In this document: positions 1 through 7,302 of the stretch, piece after piece | Position numbering within the stretch: position 1 is the stretch's first letter | Layout: every line of letters starts with the position of its first letter | Assembly: GCA_028877045.1 (NCBI GenBank) | Contig: JAGWPQ010000070.1 | Span: 1-7,689 of the forward strand | DNA length: 7,689 nt | Source: Bacteroidota bacterium | GTDB lineage: Bacteria; Bacteroidota; Bacteroidia; Chitinophagales; Chitinophagaceae | Direction of reading: 5' to 3' | Notes under the pieces: model-generated | The model's input: the letters and a program-made list of their open reading frames with translations, nothing else | Database searches by the model: none | Told to the model about the DNA's origin: nothing | Made by a program: the position numbers and the translations under genes

Positions 1-342
1 ATTTTATTATCGCCGGAAACATTGGCCGGATTAATAAAAATTGTGGATGATGGTAAGGTTAACTTCAGTATTGCGTCTTCACGTTTGTTGCCTTTGTTGA
101 TGAAAGAAAATAAAGATCCGCTGAAACTTGCAGAAGAATTAAATCTGCTGCAGGTAAGCGACAGCAACGAATTAGAAGAATGGGTGAATGAAGCCATCAA
201 CAAAATGCCTGACAAAGTTGTTGAATACAAAAAAGGAAAAAAGGGATTGATCGGTTTGTTTGTTGGTGAAGTAAAAAAATTAAGCAAAGGCAAAGCCGAC
301 CCAAAAATTGTAACGGCATTGTTGCAGGAAAAATTAAAATGA
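1..342 (+). CDS. gatB: Asp-tRNA(Asn)/Glu-tRNA(Gln) amidotransferase subunit B, C-terminal part (5' end outside window)
   Basis: The reading frame is open from base 1 and ends in TGA at 340-342, giving 113 residues that begin ILLSPETLAGLIKIVDDGKV. An internal TTG at 22 could be taken as a start, but codons upstream of it continue the same homology, so this is a truncated gene and not a short one. The helical segment with the VSDSNELEEWVNEAI stretch, followed by VEYKKGKKGLIGLFVGEV and the terminal KGKADPKIVTALLQEKL, matches the GatB/YqeY tail domain. In the family this tail helps hold tRNA, while GatB as a whole works in the cytoplasmic GatCAB complex, which converts Glu-tRNA(Gln) and Asp-tRNA(Asn) to the amidated forms. 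The catalytic cradle domain lies outside the window. The next gene starts 44 bp downstream on the same strand. Identification rests on remembered family sequence. Confidence 0.9.
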   Translation: MLLSPETLAGLIKIVDDGKVNFSIASSRLLPLLMKENKDPLKLAEELNLLQVSDSNELEEWVNEAINKMPDKVVEYKKGKKGLIGLFVGEVKKLSKGKADPKIVTALLQEKLK

Positions 343-372
343 TTACACGAATTAAATCGAATTACACGAATT
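342..372 (+). repeat. Two direct copies of ATTACACGAATT between gatB and the thioredoxin gene
   Basis: ATTACACGAATT occurs at 342-353 and again at 361-372, a 19-bp period with AAATCGA between the copies. The first copy begins on the last base of the gatB stop codon, so the pair fills most of the 44-bp gap. The copies are exact. Similar CACGAATT-type words seem familiar from other Bacteroidota intergenic regions, but that is recollection only. No hairpin or promoter was recognised here. Confidence 0.7.
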
Positions 373-386
373 GAAAAATTAAAAAT

Positions 387-1508
387 ATGAAAAAAGTTTT
401 TATCGGAATATTAGCGGTAGTTGCAATGGCATCATGCAAAGAAAAAAAGTTTGGTGCTTTTGTTGTTGCCGGAAAGATCGAAAATACAAAAGCCGAAAAA
501 ATTTATTTGGAAGAACTTCCTTTCGGCGGCGAAAATCCTGTTGTGTTAGATTCTGCAACACTTGGTAAAGCAGGAACTTTCGAATTAAGAGCATTGGGCA
601 AGGAAGAAGGATTGTATTTGATATCAGCGCAAAATGGCCCGCAGGTTTTGATCATCAACGATAATAAAAGTATCAAGTTACGATTAGATGCAAATAATTT
701 TAAAGCTTATACAACTGAAGGTTCGGCAGCATCAACATCATTACATCAATTTTTAGAAAATTACAGTAACGAATTCAGAAAAGCTGCAGATGCATTTATG
801 ATGGCCGATTCATTGGGAAAAACAAATGCAAACGACAGTATTAAAACCGTTGCTAATCTTCAAAGAGATCTTCAACTTAAAAATTTCAATACTTTTTTAA
901 CCAATTCGGTAAACAATTCATCAAGCCCTGCATTGCGTTATTATATTATAGGAAAAGCATTTAAAACGATGGATCTGGATGAGATAAAAAAATTAGCTGA
1001 TGCCTCGGTCGAAAAATTTAAAGAGCATACCGGATTGGCAAAGCTGAAAAATCTGATTGACATGCAGATCTCATCGGATCCTAAACTGGCATTGTTAAAT
1101 AAGCCCGCTCCTGAAATAAGTTTGGCCGATACTAGCGGCAAGATAATTTCGCTCAGCAGTTATAAAGGCAAATATGTATTGGTTGATTTCTGGGCAAGCT
1201 GGTGTGCACCCTGCAGGGCCGAAAACCCCAATGTTGTTGCGGCTTACAACAAGTTCAAAGATAAAAATTTTACAGTGCTTGGTGTTTCATTGGATAATGA
1301 TAAAGCAGCGTGGAAAGGTGCGATTGAAGAAGATCATTTAACATGGAACCATATCAGCGATCTGAAACAATGGGAAAGTTCGGTAGTTGCTCCTTATAAA
1401 ATTACCGGTATTCCGTTCAATGTTTTGGTTGACCCCGATGGCAAAATAATTGCGCTTGAATTAAGAGGAAAAGCATTGGAAAATAAATTGCAGCAAGTGC
1501 TGAAATAA
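387..1508 (+). CDS. DUF4369-thioredoxin lipoprotein of the TlpA/ResA/AhpC-TSA type
   Basis: This is a 373-residue exported thiol-disulfide protein. Residues 1-16 are a lipoprotein signal peptide with the lipobox MASC, so Cys17 would be lipidated. Residues about 26-115 fit the DUF4369 domain common at the N-terminus of Bacteroidota thioredoxin lipoproteins (FVVAGKIEN start, LYLISAQNGPQVLII strand). A helical linker spans about 116-225. Residues about 236-373 form a TlpA-like thioredoxin domain with the active site WCAPC (Cys273 and Cys276) after YVLVDFWAS, and the expected cis-proline loop at GIP, Pro343. Both catalytic cysteines are present, so it should be redox-active. From the family, it probably reduces or isomerises disulfides in the periplasm or at an outer-membrane lipid anchor; its partner is unknown. 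The ATG at 387 is the only start that gives a proper signal peptide. It lies 44 bp behind gatB and its stop directly abuts the convergent gene. Confidence 0.9.
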   Translation: MKKVFIGILAVVAMASCKEKKFGAFVVAGKIENTKAEKIYLEELPFGGENPVVLDSATLGKAGTFELRALGKEEGLYLISAQNGPQVLIINDNKSIKLRLDANNFKAYTTEGSAASTSLHQFLENYSNEFRKAADAFMMADSLGKTNANDSIKTVANLQRDLQLKNFNTFLTNSVNNSSSPALRYYIIGKAFKTMDLDEIKKLADASVEKFKEHTGLAKLKNLIDMQISSDPKLALLNKPAPEISLADTSGKIISLSSYKGKYVLVDFWASWCAPCRAENPNVVAAYNKFKDKNFTVLGVSLDNDKAAWKGAIEEDHLTWNHISDLKQWESSVVAPYKITGIPFNVLVDPDGKIIALELRGKALENKLQQVLK

Positions 1509-2186
1509 TTATTGGATAGAATTATAATAGTTTATAGCAGCTATCCAGTCTTTTTCATCTTTTCCTGACAAATTATTTTGTTTGATAAATGGATCGATGG
1601 CAGCTTTTTTTGATTGAAGAAACTCGTTGAATTTCTTTTTGTTTAAAATAATTTTTTCTGTTGTTCCATTTTTTAAAATAAAATATTCCTGTACGGGAAC
1701 AAATCTTTTATACTTAACAGGATCGTTATATTCAGTATATTCAATCAGATCCAAATGATAATATTTGAGTAATGTAACATCGCCTTTAACAAGTATCTGG
1801 AGATAATTTTTTTCGGTAAAACTACCGGGAGATACAAAACCATTTTCAAAGATCATTTTTGCTGTGGTATCTTTATTGTTGGGGAACAATATGATTAACC
1901 TTGTATTTTCATTTACTAAATAAGCTGTGTCGTTTTTATTGAGTACAAACCTGTTTATGTACATATCAAATTTCAATTCAACATTATTGAATGCATAGCC
2001 GTTATTTGAAATGATTGTAGCTTTTTTCCAGTCGTCAAATAAAAACTGAGAGCCTTTTATTTGTTCATATTGAATTGTATAAGTTAAATAACCATTTGAC
2101 CTGTCGTACAATAAATGCTGCATTTCCTGTGCTGATGAATGACTAAAAAAAGCAGTTATCAGCATTGCTATTAATAAATGTTTCAT
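1509..2186 (-). CDS. Small secreted protein of unknown function
   Basis: The product is 225 residues and I cannot give it a function. Residues 1-19 (MKHLLIAMLITAFFSHSSA) form a signal peptide with likely cleavage before Gln20, and no lipobox cysteine is present. The mature part looks beta-rich up to about residue 185, with the segments DDWKKATIISNNG (51-63) and NNVELKFDMYINRFVL (67-82), then a helical tail ending in IAAINYYNSIQ. This plan (export signal, a 'living wage' strand with a repeated K-x-D-Y/M-Y pattern, and a C-terminal YYN) resembles uncharacterised Bacteroidota periplasmic proteins, from memory only. The frame can be extended to an ATG at 2222, but that codon lies inside the terminator hairpin and would add a charged 12-residue segment before the signal peptide, so 2186 is preferred. 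It follows susD in the same direction, 63 bp away, and may be read through from the susCD operon. Confidence 0.8.
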   Translation of the reverse strand: MKHLLIAMLITAFFSHSSAQEMQHLLYDRSNGYLTYTIQYEQIKGSQFLFDDWKKATIISNNGYAFNNVELKFDMYINRFVLNKNDTAYLVNENTRLIILFPNNKDTTAKMIFENGFVSPGSFTEKNYLQILVKGDVTLLKYYHLDLIEYTEYNDPVKYKRFVPVQEYFILKNGTTEKIILNKKKFNEFLQSKKAAIDPFIKQNNLSGKDEKDWIAAINYYNSIQ

Positions 2187-2201
2187 ACAATTTTTTTTAA
2201 T

Positions 2202-2234
2202 AAAAAACCACCTAATACACATAGGTGGTTTTTT
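2202..2234 (-). terminator. Intrinsic terminator after susD
   Basis: A perfect 13-bp inverted repeat pairs 2202-2214 with 2222-2234 around a 7-nt loop. Read on the minus strand it has a CCACCTA/TAGGTGG core followed by a run of six T, and begins 15 bp after the susD stop codon, so it is well placed to end the susCD transcript. The A-tract on the other arm means it could also work on the plus strand. It ends only 15 nt before the start codon of the next minus-strand gene (2186). Confidence 0.88.
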
Positions 2235-2249
2235 ATGATAAGATGAAAA

Positions 2250-3680
2250 TTAATATCCGGGATTCTGCGCAATATTTGGATTTGCATTGATCTCAGTAAT
2301 AGGAATTGGGAACATCAAAGCAATATTGCCGGGTGCAACTGCAACTGTTGTTAAAGGGTTTTGATTTTTAACTTTGGTCCAGCTTCTGTTTAATCTAACT
2401 AAATCCCAGAAACGGTTTCCTTCAAATGCAAGTTCTTTTCTTCTTTCAGTCAAAATATCTTCTAATACTTGTGTACCCGCATCTGCCCATCCGGCAAAAG
2501 AAGGGTCTCTTTGCTGCGCAACCTTATTCAAATACAAATTTGCATTAGGTATATCACCGAGGTTGTAATATGCTTCAGCAGCTATTAAAAGTATATCTGA
2601 CAATCGAAGAATTTTTGTGTCATCTTTATCCGAACCGTTAGCAGGATTAGGATATTTCTGACAAAGATAAACAGTACCCGCTTGACCGGTTCTTGTACCG
2701 ACTGCACAAAGAGCTTTTCGCGCATCAGTTGCAGAATAAAGCCCGGCTAATTCCGGAGTAGCTAAAATATCGCCATAGCCACCTCCTACTGTTAAATAAA
2801 TAAACCCAATTTGGTCGAACCCATTGTTACTTGTAAGATCGCTGGCTACTTCAAAAAATGTTTCACTTTTAGTAGTAGATTGTACAACAGGGTTTGCCCA
2901 GTAAGCAGCATAAGTTGCACTCGATAATAAAGTAACCCCACCGTTAGTGATTGCATCTAATGCTGTAGTTTTTGCATCAGCCCAATCGCCCATATTTTGA
3001 TAAACTCTTGCTTCCAATGCTCTTGCTGCATATTTTGAAAAATAAGCTGTTCCTCTGTAAAGAGTCATTAATTTATATGCATTTTCAAGATCGCTGATAA
3101 TTTGTTTATAAACGTCTTTTACAGCACCACGTGAAGGAACGGCGTACGGGTCTAAATTAAAAGCATTAATAACAGGTATGCCCGGCTTGGTACTATCTAC
3201 AGTATAAGCAGTTGAAAAATTCCTGACTAATTCAAAATGCATTAATGCTCTTACAGCATAGGCTTCACCCAAATACTGATTTACGTTTACTGTATTGGTA
3301 AGATTAGCTCCTGCTGAGATAATATTATTTGCATACTTTATTGAGATATATGCATTTTGCCAAATGCCCAATGCGTATGCATCAGCATTATTGAATGCAT
3401 AGTTGTTTAATGTGATATACCTACCTGAATTGGAAGTTGTCACAAAAGTATTATCCGCCATTAGATCTCCTTTAACAGGTAATGTACGTCCATATAAATC
3501 GGTTGCACGCAAAGAACTGTACATTCCTGCAGCTGCAACAAGTAAGTCACCTTCTGTTTTAATCGCAGAAGATAAAACATTAGCCGTATAAGGAGTATCG
3601 TTTAAATAACTCTTATTACAAGCTAAGAGCGATACTGTTGCTAATGTTAGTATAAAAAGTTTTAAAAATGTCTGTTTCAT
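2250..3680 (-). CDS. SusD/RagB-family nutrient-binding outer-membrane lipoprotein
   Basis: A complete 476-residue SusD-like protein, at the shorter end of the usual family range. Residues 1-20 are a lipoprotein signal ending in lipobox LLAC, with Cys21 as the lipid anchor. The N-terminal SusD-like region covers about 22-230, with TPR-like helices at QYLGEAYAVRALMHFELVRN (135-154) and YFSKYAARALEARVYQNMGD. The C-terminal SusD/RagB domain carries family hallmarks: ILRLSDILLIAAEAYYNLGD (357-376), ILTERRKELAFEGNRFWDL (409-427) and the ending INANPNIAQNPGY. In the known systems SusD is a surface-exposed lid on the SusC barrel that captures glycans, peptides or other ligands. The ATG at 3680 lies 25 bp after the susC stop, so the two genes form one transcription unit. 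The substrate cannot be inferred, because SusD binding residues are poorly conserved and no enzyme gene is adjacent. Confidence 0.96.
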   Translation of the reverse strand: MKQTFLKLFILTLATVSLLACNKSYLNDTPYTANVLSSAIKTEGDLLVAAAGMYSSLRATDLYGRTLPVKGDLMADNTFVTTSNSGRYITLNNYAFNNADAYALGIWQNAYISIKYANNIISAGANLTNTVNVNQYLGEAYAVRALMHFELVRNFSTAYTVDSTKPGIPVINAFNLDPYAVPSRGAVKDVYKQIISDLENAYKLMTLYRGTAYFSKYAARALEARVYQNMGDWADAKTTALDAITNGGVTLLSSATYAAYWANPVVQSTTKSETFFEVASDLTSNNGFDQIGFIYLTVGGGYGDILATPELAGLYSATDARKALCAVGTRTGQAGTVYLCQKYPNPANGSDKDDTKILRLSDILLIAAEAYYNLGDIPNANLYLNKVAQQRDPSFAGWADAGTQVLEDILTERRKELAFEGNRFWDLVRLNRSWTKVKNQNPLTTVAVAPGNIALMFPIPITEINANPNIAQNPGY

Positions 3681-3705
3681 ATAAATGATTTCATGAGTTT
3701 TTAAA

Positions 3706-6700
3706 TTAGAATCCGATATTCAATCCAACTGTAAGTGCTTTGTTGTACATCACATTCAAGTTTGATTGGCTGGTAACACCTTGCTCTGGATCAAATGGCA
3801 ATCTATTATCATAAGTTTTAGTCCACAAATTGGTTCCTCTTATATAAAATTTAAGTAAGGTCACATGGAGGGTGTTTAGTAAAGGCTGCTTGGCAGTATA
3901 AGCCAAAGTAATATTTCTTAATCGTATGAAATCACCTTTGAATAAAAATCTGGTTGATGCAGCACTTGAGAAATTTGATGAACCATAAACAGGTTTTGGA
4001 ACATCAGTTATATCGCCGGGCTTTTGCCATCTTTGAAGATTATAAGCATATTTACCATAAGACGGATTTACCTGATCGTAAAAATATGCTGCCCATTGGT
4101 CTTGTACATAATTACCATAATTATAATAAAAATCAGCTGCAAAAGAGAATTCACGGAATGTAAAAGTGTTACTAAATCCACCATAATATTTTGGTGAAGC
4201 TGAAAGACCTGTTGGAACTGCCAGTGCTGCATTGTAATTGGTTGTTGTAGCAGTTCTCGCAGCAGTTGTATACCATAACGGATTACCATTAGCAGGATCT
4301 ACACCAGCCCATAACCTCATATAAAACTCCTGAATGTCATGGCCAGGAGCAACAAAGAACCTGCCATTAATGATCTGAGTTTGACCATCAGGAAGTTTTG
4401 TGATTTGATTTATATTATGTGTGATATTGAAATTGATATCCCATGTAAAGTTCTTAGTTGATACAGGTGTTGCGTTAATGGTTAACTCTATACCCTTATT
4501 TTCTAAAGCACCGATATTTTTTGTAATTGTTGCAAATCCTGTGGTCAAAGAAATAGGAGTTCCGAATAATAGATCGGCACTTTTTTTATCATACCAATCA
4601 AAAGTGATACCTAATTTGTTTTTTAATAACGATACATCAAAACCAATATCTAACATGTTTTGTTTTTCCCATCTCAGATCTGTATTTCCAATACTATTGA
4701 AGCCACCGCCCGGTTGATTGTTATAAGTTAATCCATATCCAAAGGTTTGACGCCATGAATAGTTTCCGATTTCTGCATTACCTGTTGAACCGTAAGATGC
4801 TCTTATTTTAAGGTCATTTATTAGACTAACCTTCTCCATGAAATTTTCTTTGCTTACATTCCAAGCTATACTTCCCGCAGGAAAAATACCGTATTGGTTA
4901 TTTTCAGAAAATCTTGAAGAACCATCACGTCGAATACTTCCTGATATTATATATTTTCCTTTATAAGCTATTGCTGCTTTGCTAAAAAATGAAGCAAAAT
5001 TATAATCCGATGCATTATTGCTGGCAATAGTTGGTGTTGCTGCCGTTGCAGAAGTAATTAATGACGGTGTAGGAAAATTTTGAGATTGAGCTGATATTAA
5101 ATAAGATTTTGAACTTATTCCTTCATAACCTGCATAGGCATCTAAAGTAAGGTCATGGTTCTTATTCAGATTAGCATGATAATCTAATTGATTCACCCAA
5201 TCGTACAGGAAATATCTTGTATAATATGAATAACCTCTACCATTTGCAGCATATCCGTCGCCTTCCAGCGGATTATTATAATAATATTCTTCCAGGCTAT
5301 TATATTGCAACCCCATAGACGATGTAAACTTCAGGTTGTTCAGAATATTATATTTAGCAGATGCTTTACCAACTGTAGAAAAATAATCTAAACTATGCAC
5401 ATCCCTTGATGCAATAAATAATGGATTATATAAGCTCGAAAAATCCTTAGTAGTCCTGGTTATATTCAAACTTCCATCAGCATTATATGGATTTTGTAAT
5501 GGACGCAAAAAATACATTTCCATAGTTGGATTAGAAAATGCACTTGAATTACTTAATGCTGCATCCTCTCTTGTATAGGTTGGTTGTAAGTTTAAAGAAA
5601 AACTCAACTTACTGTTCACCACATGATCCAGATTTATCACACTCGAATACCTGCGCATAGCAGATCCGATAGTTGCAGCTTCCTGTTTAAAATAACCACC
5701 TGATACGAAGAATTGTGTTTTAGCATCACCACCAGAAGCAGAAAGGTTGTACTGTTGCTGTGTTCCTGTTCTCGTTACCAAATTTACCCAATCGGCATCT
5801 ACACCTAATCCTGCACCGTATGTGGTTGCAGTTGCATCTGCAGTAGCCTGAGAATAACCGGCATTTAAAATTCCTTCTTTAAATAAAGTCACCCAATCAT
5901 TTGCTCTTAATGGCATACCTACAGATGGTAAATCGCCATGGGTATTATTTCCTACTTCAGTAGTAAGATTAAATTTTGTTTTTCCGGCTTTACCTCTCTT
6001 TGTTGTAATCACAATTACACCATTACCACCACGTGCACCATACAATGAAGTGGCAGCAGCATCTTTAAGTACAACCAAGTTTTCAATATCATCAGGATTA
6101 AGTTGAGCCAACACGTTCGAAGTAGTAGTTTCACGAGAGAGATCACCACTATTGATCTGAATTCCGTCTAAAACAAATAGCGGTTGTGAAGTAGCTGAAT
6201 AAGAACCAATGCCTCTGATCCTTATTGATTGATTTGCTCCCGGCTGACCACTAAAAGTAACCGATTGAACGCCGGCAGCCTTGCCTTGTAAGATCTGGTC
6301 AACAGAAGAAAATGGAACATTGGCAACTTTTTCGCCACCAACTTTAGTAACAGAAGCTGTTACATCAGATTTCTTTTGTGAACCATAACCAACCACTACA
6401 ACTTCATCTAAACTTTGAACTGTAGATTGAAGCAGAACATTCAGTACCGTTTTACTTCCAATCAAAATTTCTTGTGCAGTAAAATTTAGTGATGATACAA
6501 CTAAAGTTTTTGCTGTTGGAGGAACATTTAAAGTGAAGTTGCCGTCAACTCCGGCTGTTGTACCAATTGTGGTACCCTTGACTAAAACAGATGCATGAGG
6601 TATTGCATTTCCCTTATCATCTGTAATCTTACCTTTTAAGGTTCGGTTTTGTGCCAATAGCTGGCTTAGCGCCATACTGAGACACAAAAACAACATAATT

Positions 6701-6711
6701 GTTTTTCTCAT
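3706..6711 (-). CDS. SusC/RagA-family TonB-linked outer-membrane importer
   Basis: A complete protein of 1001 residues from the chosen start, a normal SusC length. Residues 1-20 (MRKTIMLFLCLSMALSQLLA) are a signal peptide with cleavage before Gln21. A carboxypeptidase-regulatory-like beta domain spans about 24-95 (LKGKITDDKGNAIPHASVLV). A TonB-box-like stretch LDEVVVVGYG is at 101-110. The plug domain runs to about 240 and includes SIRIRGIGSYSATSQPLFVL, LDGI and the SusC signature VVLKDAAATSLYGARGGNGV (213-232). The rest is the beta-barrel, ending in NIGF with the terminal aromatic typical of outer-membrane proteins. There is no N-terminal STN signalling domain, so control through an anti-sigma factor is not expected. 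The frame stays open to an ATG at 6804 and another at 6753, but these add 31 or 14 residues before the signal peptide, and 6804 lies upstream of the predicted promoter. SusC should pass a ligand captured by SusD across the outer membrane, powered by TonB-ExbBD. Confidence 0.96.
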   Translation of the reverse strand: MRKTIMLFLCLSMALSQLLAQNRTLKGKITDDKGNAIPHASVLVKGTTIGTTAGVDGNFTLNVPPTAKTLVVSSLNFTAQEILIGSKTVLNVLLQSTVQSLDEVVVVGYGSQKKSDVTASVTKVGGEKVANVPFSSVDQILQGKAAGVQSVTFSGQPGANQSIRIRGIGSYSATSQPLFVLDGIQINSGDLSRETTTSNVLAQLNPDDIENLVVLKDAAATSLYGARGGNGVIVITTKRGKAGKTKFNLTTEVGNNTHGDLPSVGMPLRANDWVTLFKEGILNAGYSQATADATATTYGAGLGVDADWVNLVTRTGTQQQYNLSASGGDAKTQFFVSGGYFKQEAATIGSAMRRYSSVINLDHVVNSKLSFSLNLQPTYTREDAALSNSSAFSNPTMEMYFLRPLQNPYNADGSLNITRTTKDFSSLYNPLFIASRDVHSLDYFSTVGKASAKYNILNNLKFTSSMGLQYNSLEEYYYNNPLEGDGYAANGRGYSYYTRYFLYDWVNQLDYHANLNKNHDLTLDAYAGYEGISSKSYLISAQSQNFPTPSLITSATAATPTIASNNASDYNFASFFSKAAIAYKGKYIISGSIRRDGSSRFSENNQYGIFPAGSIAWNVSKENFMEKVSLINDLKIRASYGSTGNAEIGNYSWRQTFGYGLTYNNQPGGGFNSIGNTDLRWEKQNMLDIGFDVSLLKNKLGITFDWYDKKSADLLFGTPISLTTGFATITKNIGALENKGIELTINATPVSTKNFTWDINFNITHNINQITKLPDGQTQIINGRFFVAPGHDIQEFYMRLWAGVDPANGNPLWYTTAARTATTTNYNAALAVPTGLSASPKYYGGFSNTFTFREFSFAADFYYNYGNYVQDQWAAYFYDQVNPSYGKYAYNLQRWQKPGDITDVPKPVYGSSNFSSAASTRFLFKGDFIRLRNITLAYTAKQPLLNTLHVTLLKFYIRGTNLWTKTYDNRLPFDPEQGVTSQSNLNVMYNKALTVGLNIGF

Positions 6712-6767
6712 AATCGCAGTGTTTTTTAGTTTTAGTTTAGTTATTGTTAACATTTCGTTAACCACAA

Positions 6768-6795
6768 CAAACTTAAGACATTTTATAATTGCAAA
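6768..6795 (-). promoter_or_regulatory. Probable promoter of the susC-susD operon (Bacteroidota type)
   Basis: On the minus strand TAAGTTTG (6768-6775) exactly fits the Bacteroidota -7 element TAnnTTTG. A TTTG (6792-6795) lies 16 bp upstream as a -33 element, slightly closer than the usual 17-23 bp. Transcription would start near 6761-6764, giving a leader of about 50 nt before the susC ATG at 6711. This excludes the in-frame ATG at 6804 as a start. The match is by eye and untested. Confidence 0.55.
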
Positions 6796-6808
6796 AAGCT
6801 GCAATTAT
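6785..6808. promoter_or_regulatory. Inverted repeat over the susC -33 region, possible operator
   Basis: ATAATTGCA (6785-6793) and its exact complement TGCAATTAT (6800-6808) are separated by 6 bp. The 9-bp arms overlap the proposed -33 element at 6792-6795, a usual place for a repressor or activator site. No regulator gene is visible in the window. The symmetry is seen directly and the operator role is inferred; AT-rich DNA yields such dyads by chance fairly often. Confidence 0.4.
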
Positions 6809-7125
6809 TTGTCGGGAATTACATGAACGGAAAGTGAGGATGTATTCTGAGGCTTTTTGAATAGGTAAACTCTTTTTTTTGCAGGAATTATCCTTCAAAT
6901 CATATAATATATAGAACCTATATCATTGTCTATGAACAGATTCGGCAAAATGTAGCACCAAAACCGTTTGAGTTAATATTTATAACATTAAACATTAGCC
7001 CGTTGGTGGAATTAATTTGCCAATCTCTGTGCAGGATTTGCTCATGAGCAGTAAAGGTCATATACAGATATAGTTTTCCAGTGTTTTCAGTATAAGACAT
7101 CTATATCAGATTCTTAAATGAGCCT
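6809..7125. other. Intergenic DNA without a recognisable gene
   Basis: All six frames are broken by stops and no frame gave a family I recognise. The only symmetric elements noted are the perfect 12-bp palindrome TGCTCATGAGCA at 7039-7050 and a 7-bp inverted pair GATATAG (7067-7073) with CTATATC (7101-7107). No tRNA, riboswitch or terminator was recognised. It is the left part of an 867-bp gap between susC and the transporter gene. Confidence 0.6.
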
Positions 7126-7204
7126 CATATAAGCTACATATAAGCCATATATAAGCTACATATAAGCTACTCCTAATAGGAGTGAGATATATGTAGCTTA
7201 TATG
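7126..7204. repeat. Array of four CATATAAGCTA-like repeats facing one inverted copy around a palindrome
   Basis: Four direct copies related to CATATAAGCTA start at 7126, 7137, 7146 and 7159. The second lacks the final TA and the third has an extra AT. They are followed by the palindrome ACTCCTAATAGGAGT (7169-7183) and then an exact inverted copy TAGCTTATATG (7194-7204). The 7159-7170 copy can pair with 7193-7204 as a 12-bp stem enclosing the palindrome, and other copies could compete for the same arm. This might be a multi-site protein-binding region, a structured RNA element or a decayed dispersed repeat. Only the pattern itself is certain. Confidence 0.75.
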
Positions 7205-7246
7205 CAACTTACACTTGAATTATTTCAGACTTATAGGGCAATATAG

Positions 7247-7265
7247 TAGCTATTAATCATAGCTA
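7247..7265. repeat. Short inverted repeat TAGCTAT-N5-ATAGCTA
   Basis: Exact 7-bp arms at 7247-7253 and 7259-7265 are separated by TAATC. The arms share the TAGCT core with the larger repeat array just upstream, so the two could be related. No T-run follows, so it is not a convincing terminator. Confidence 0.5.
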
Positions 7266-7278
7266 AACTACCTTTCAA

Positions 7279-7301
7279 GCATTGCAAGTGTGGTGCAATG
7301 C
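7279..7301. repeat. Inverted repeat GCATTGCA-N7-TGCAATGC
   Basis: Exact 8-bp arms at 7279-7286 and 7294-7301 lie directly ahead of the first ATG codons of the presumed gene remnant (7298 and 7303). A hairpin here would cover the start region of a plus-strand message. Only TTTT (7308-7311) follows after a gap, so terminator function is doubtful. Confidence 0.5.
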
Positions 7302-7302
7302 A

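Noticed and set aside
400..1141. Minus-strand open frames of 64-66 codons inside the thioredoxin gene
   Set aside because: They are antisense to a convincing coding frame with intact signal peptide and active site, and have no family resemblance.
2187..2222. Start of the small secreted protein at ATG 2222
   Set aside because: This ATG lies in the terminator hairpin and the added residues precede an otherwise ideal signal peptide at 2186.
3677..3694. Five-codon ORF (MKSFI) whose TGA overlaps the susD ATG, possible translational coupling
   Set aside because: It is so short that chance is the simplest explanation, and the 25-bp susC-susD gap needs no such device.
3954..4717. Open frames of 69-98 codons on both strands inside susC
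   Set aside because: They overlap a clearly coding, full-length SusC frame, have no recognisable domains and low-complexity composition, and look like shadow frames.
6712..6804. N-terminal extension of SusC from ATG 6804 or 6753
   Set aside because: It would place up to 31 residues before a normal signal peptide, and 6804 is upstream of the predicted promoter.
7126..7204. CRISPR array or plasmid iterons
   Set aside because: Units are only 11 bp with no spacers, no cas or rep gene is present, and the flanking genes look chromosomal.
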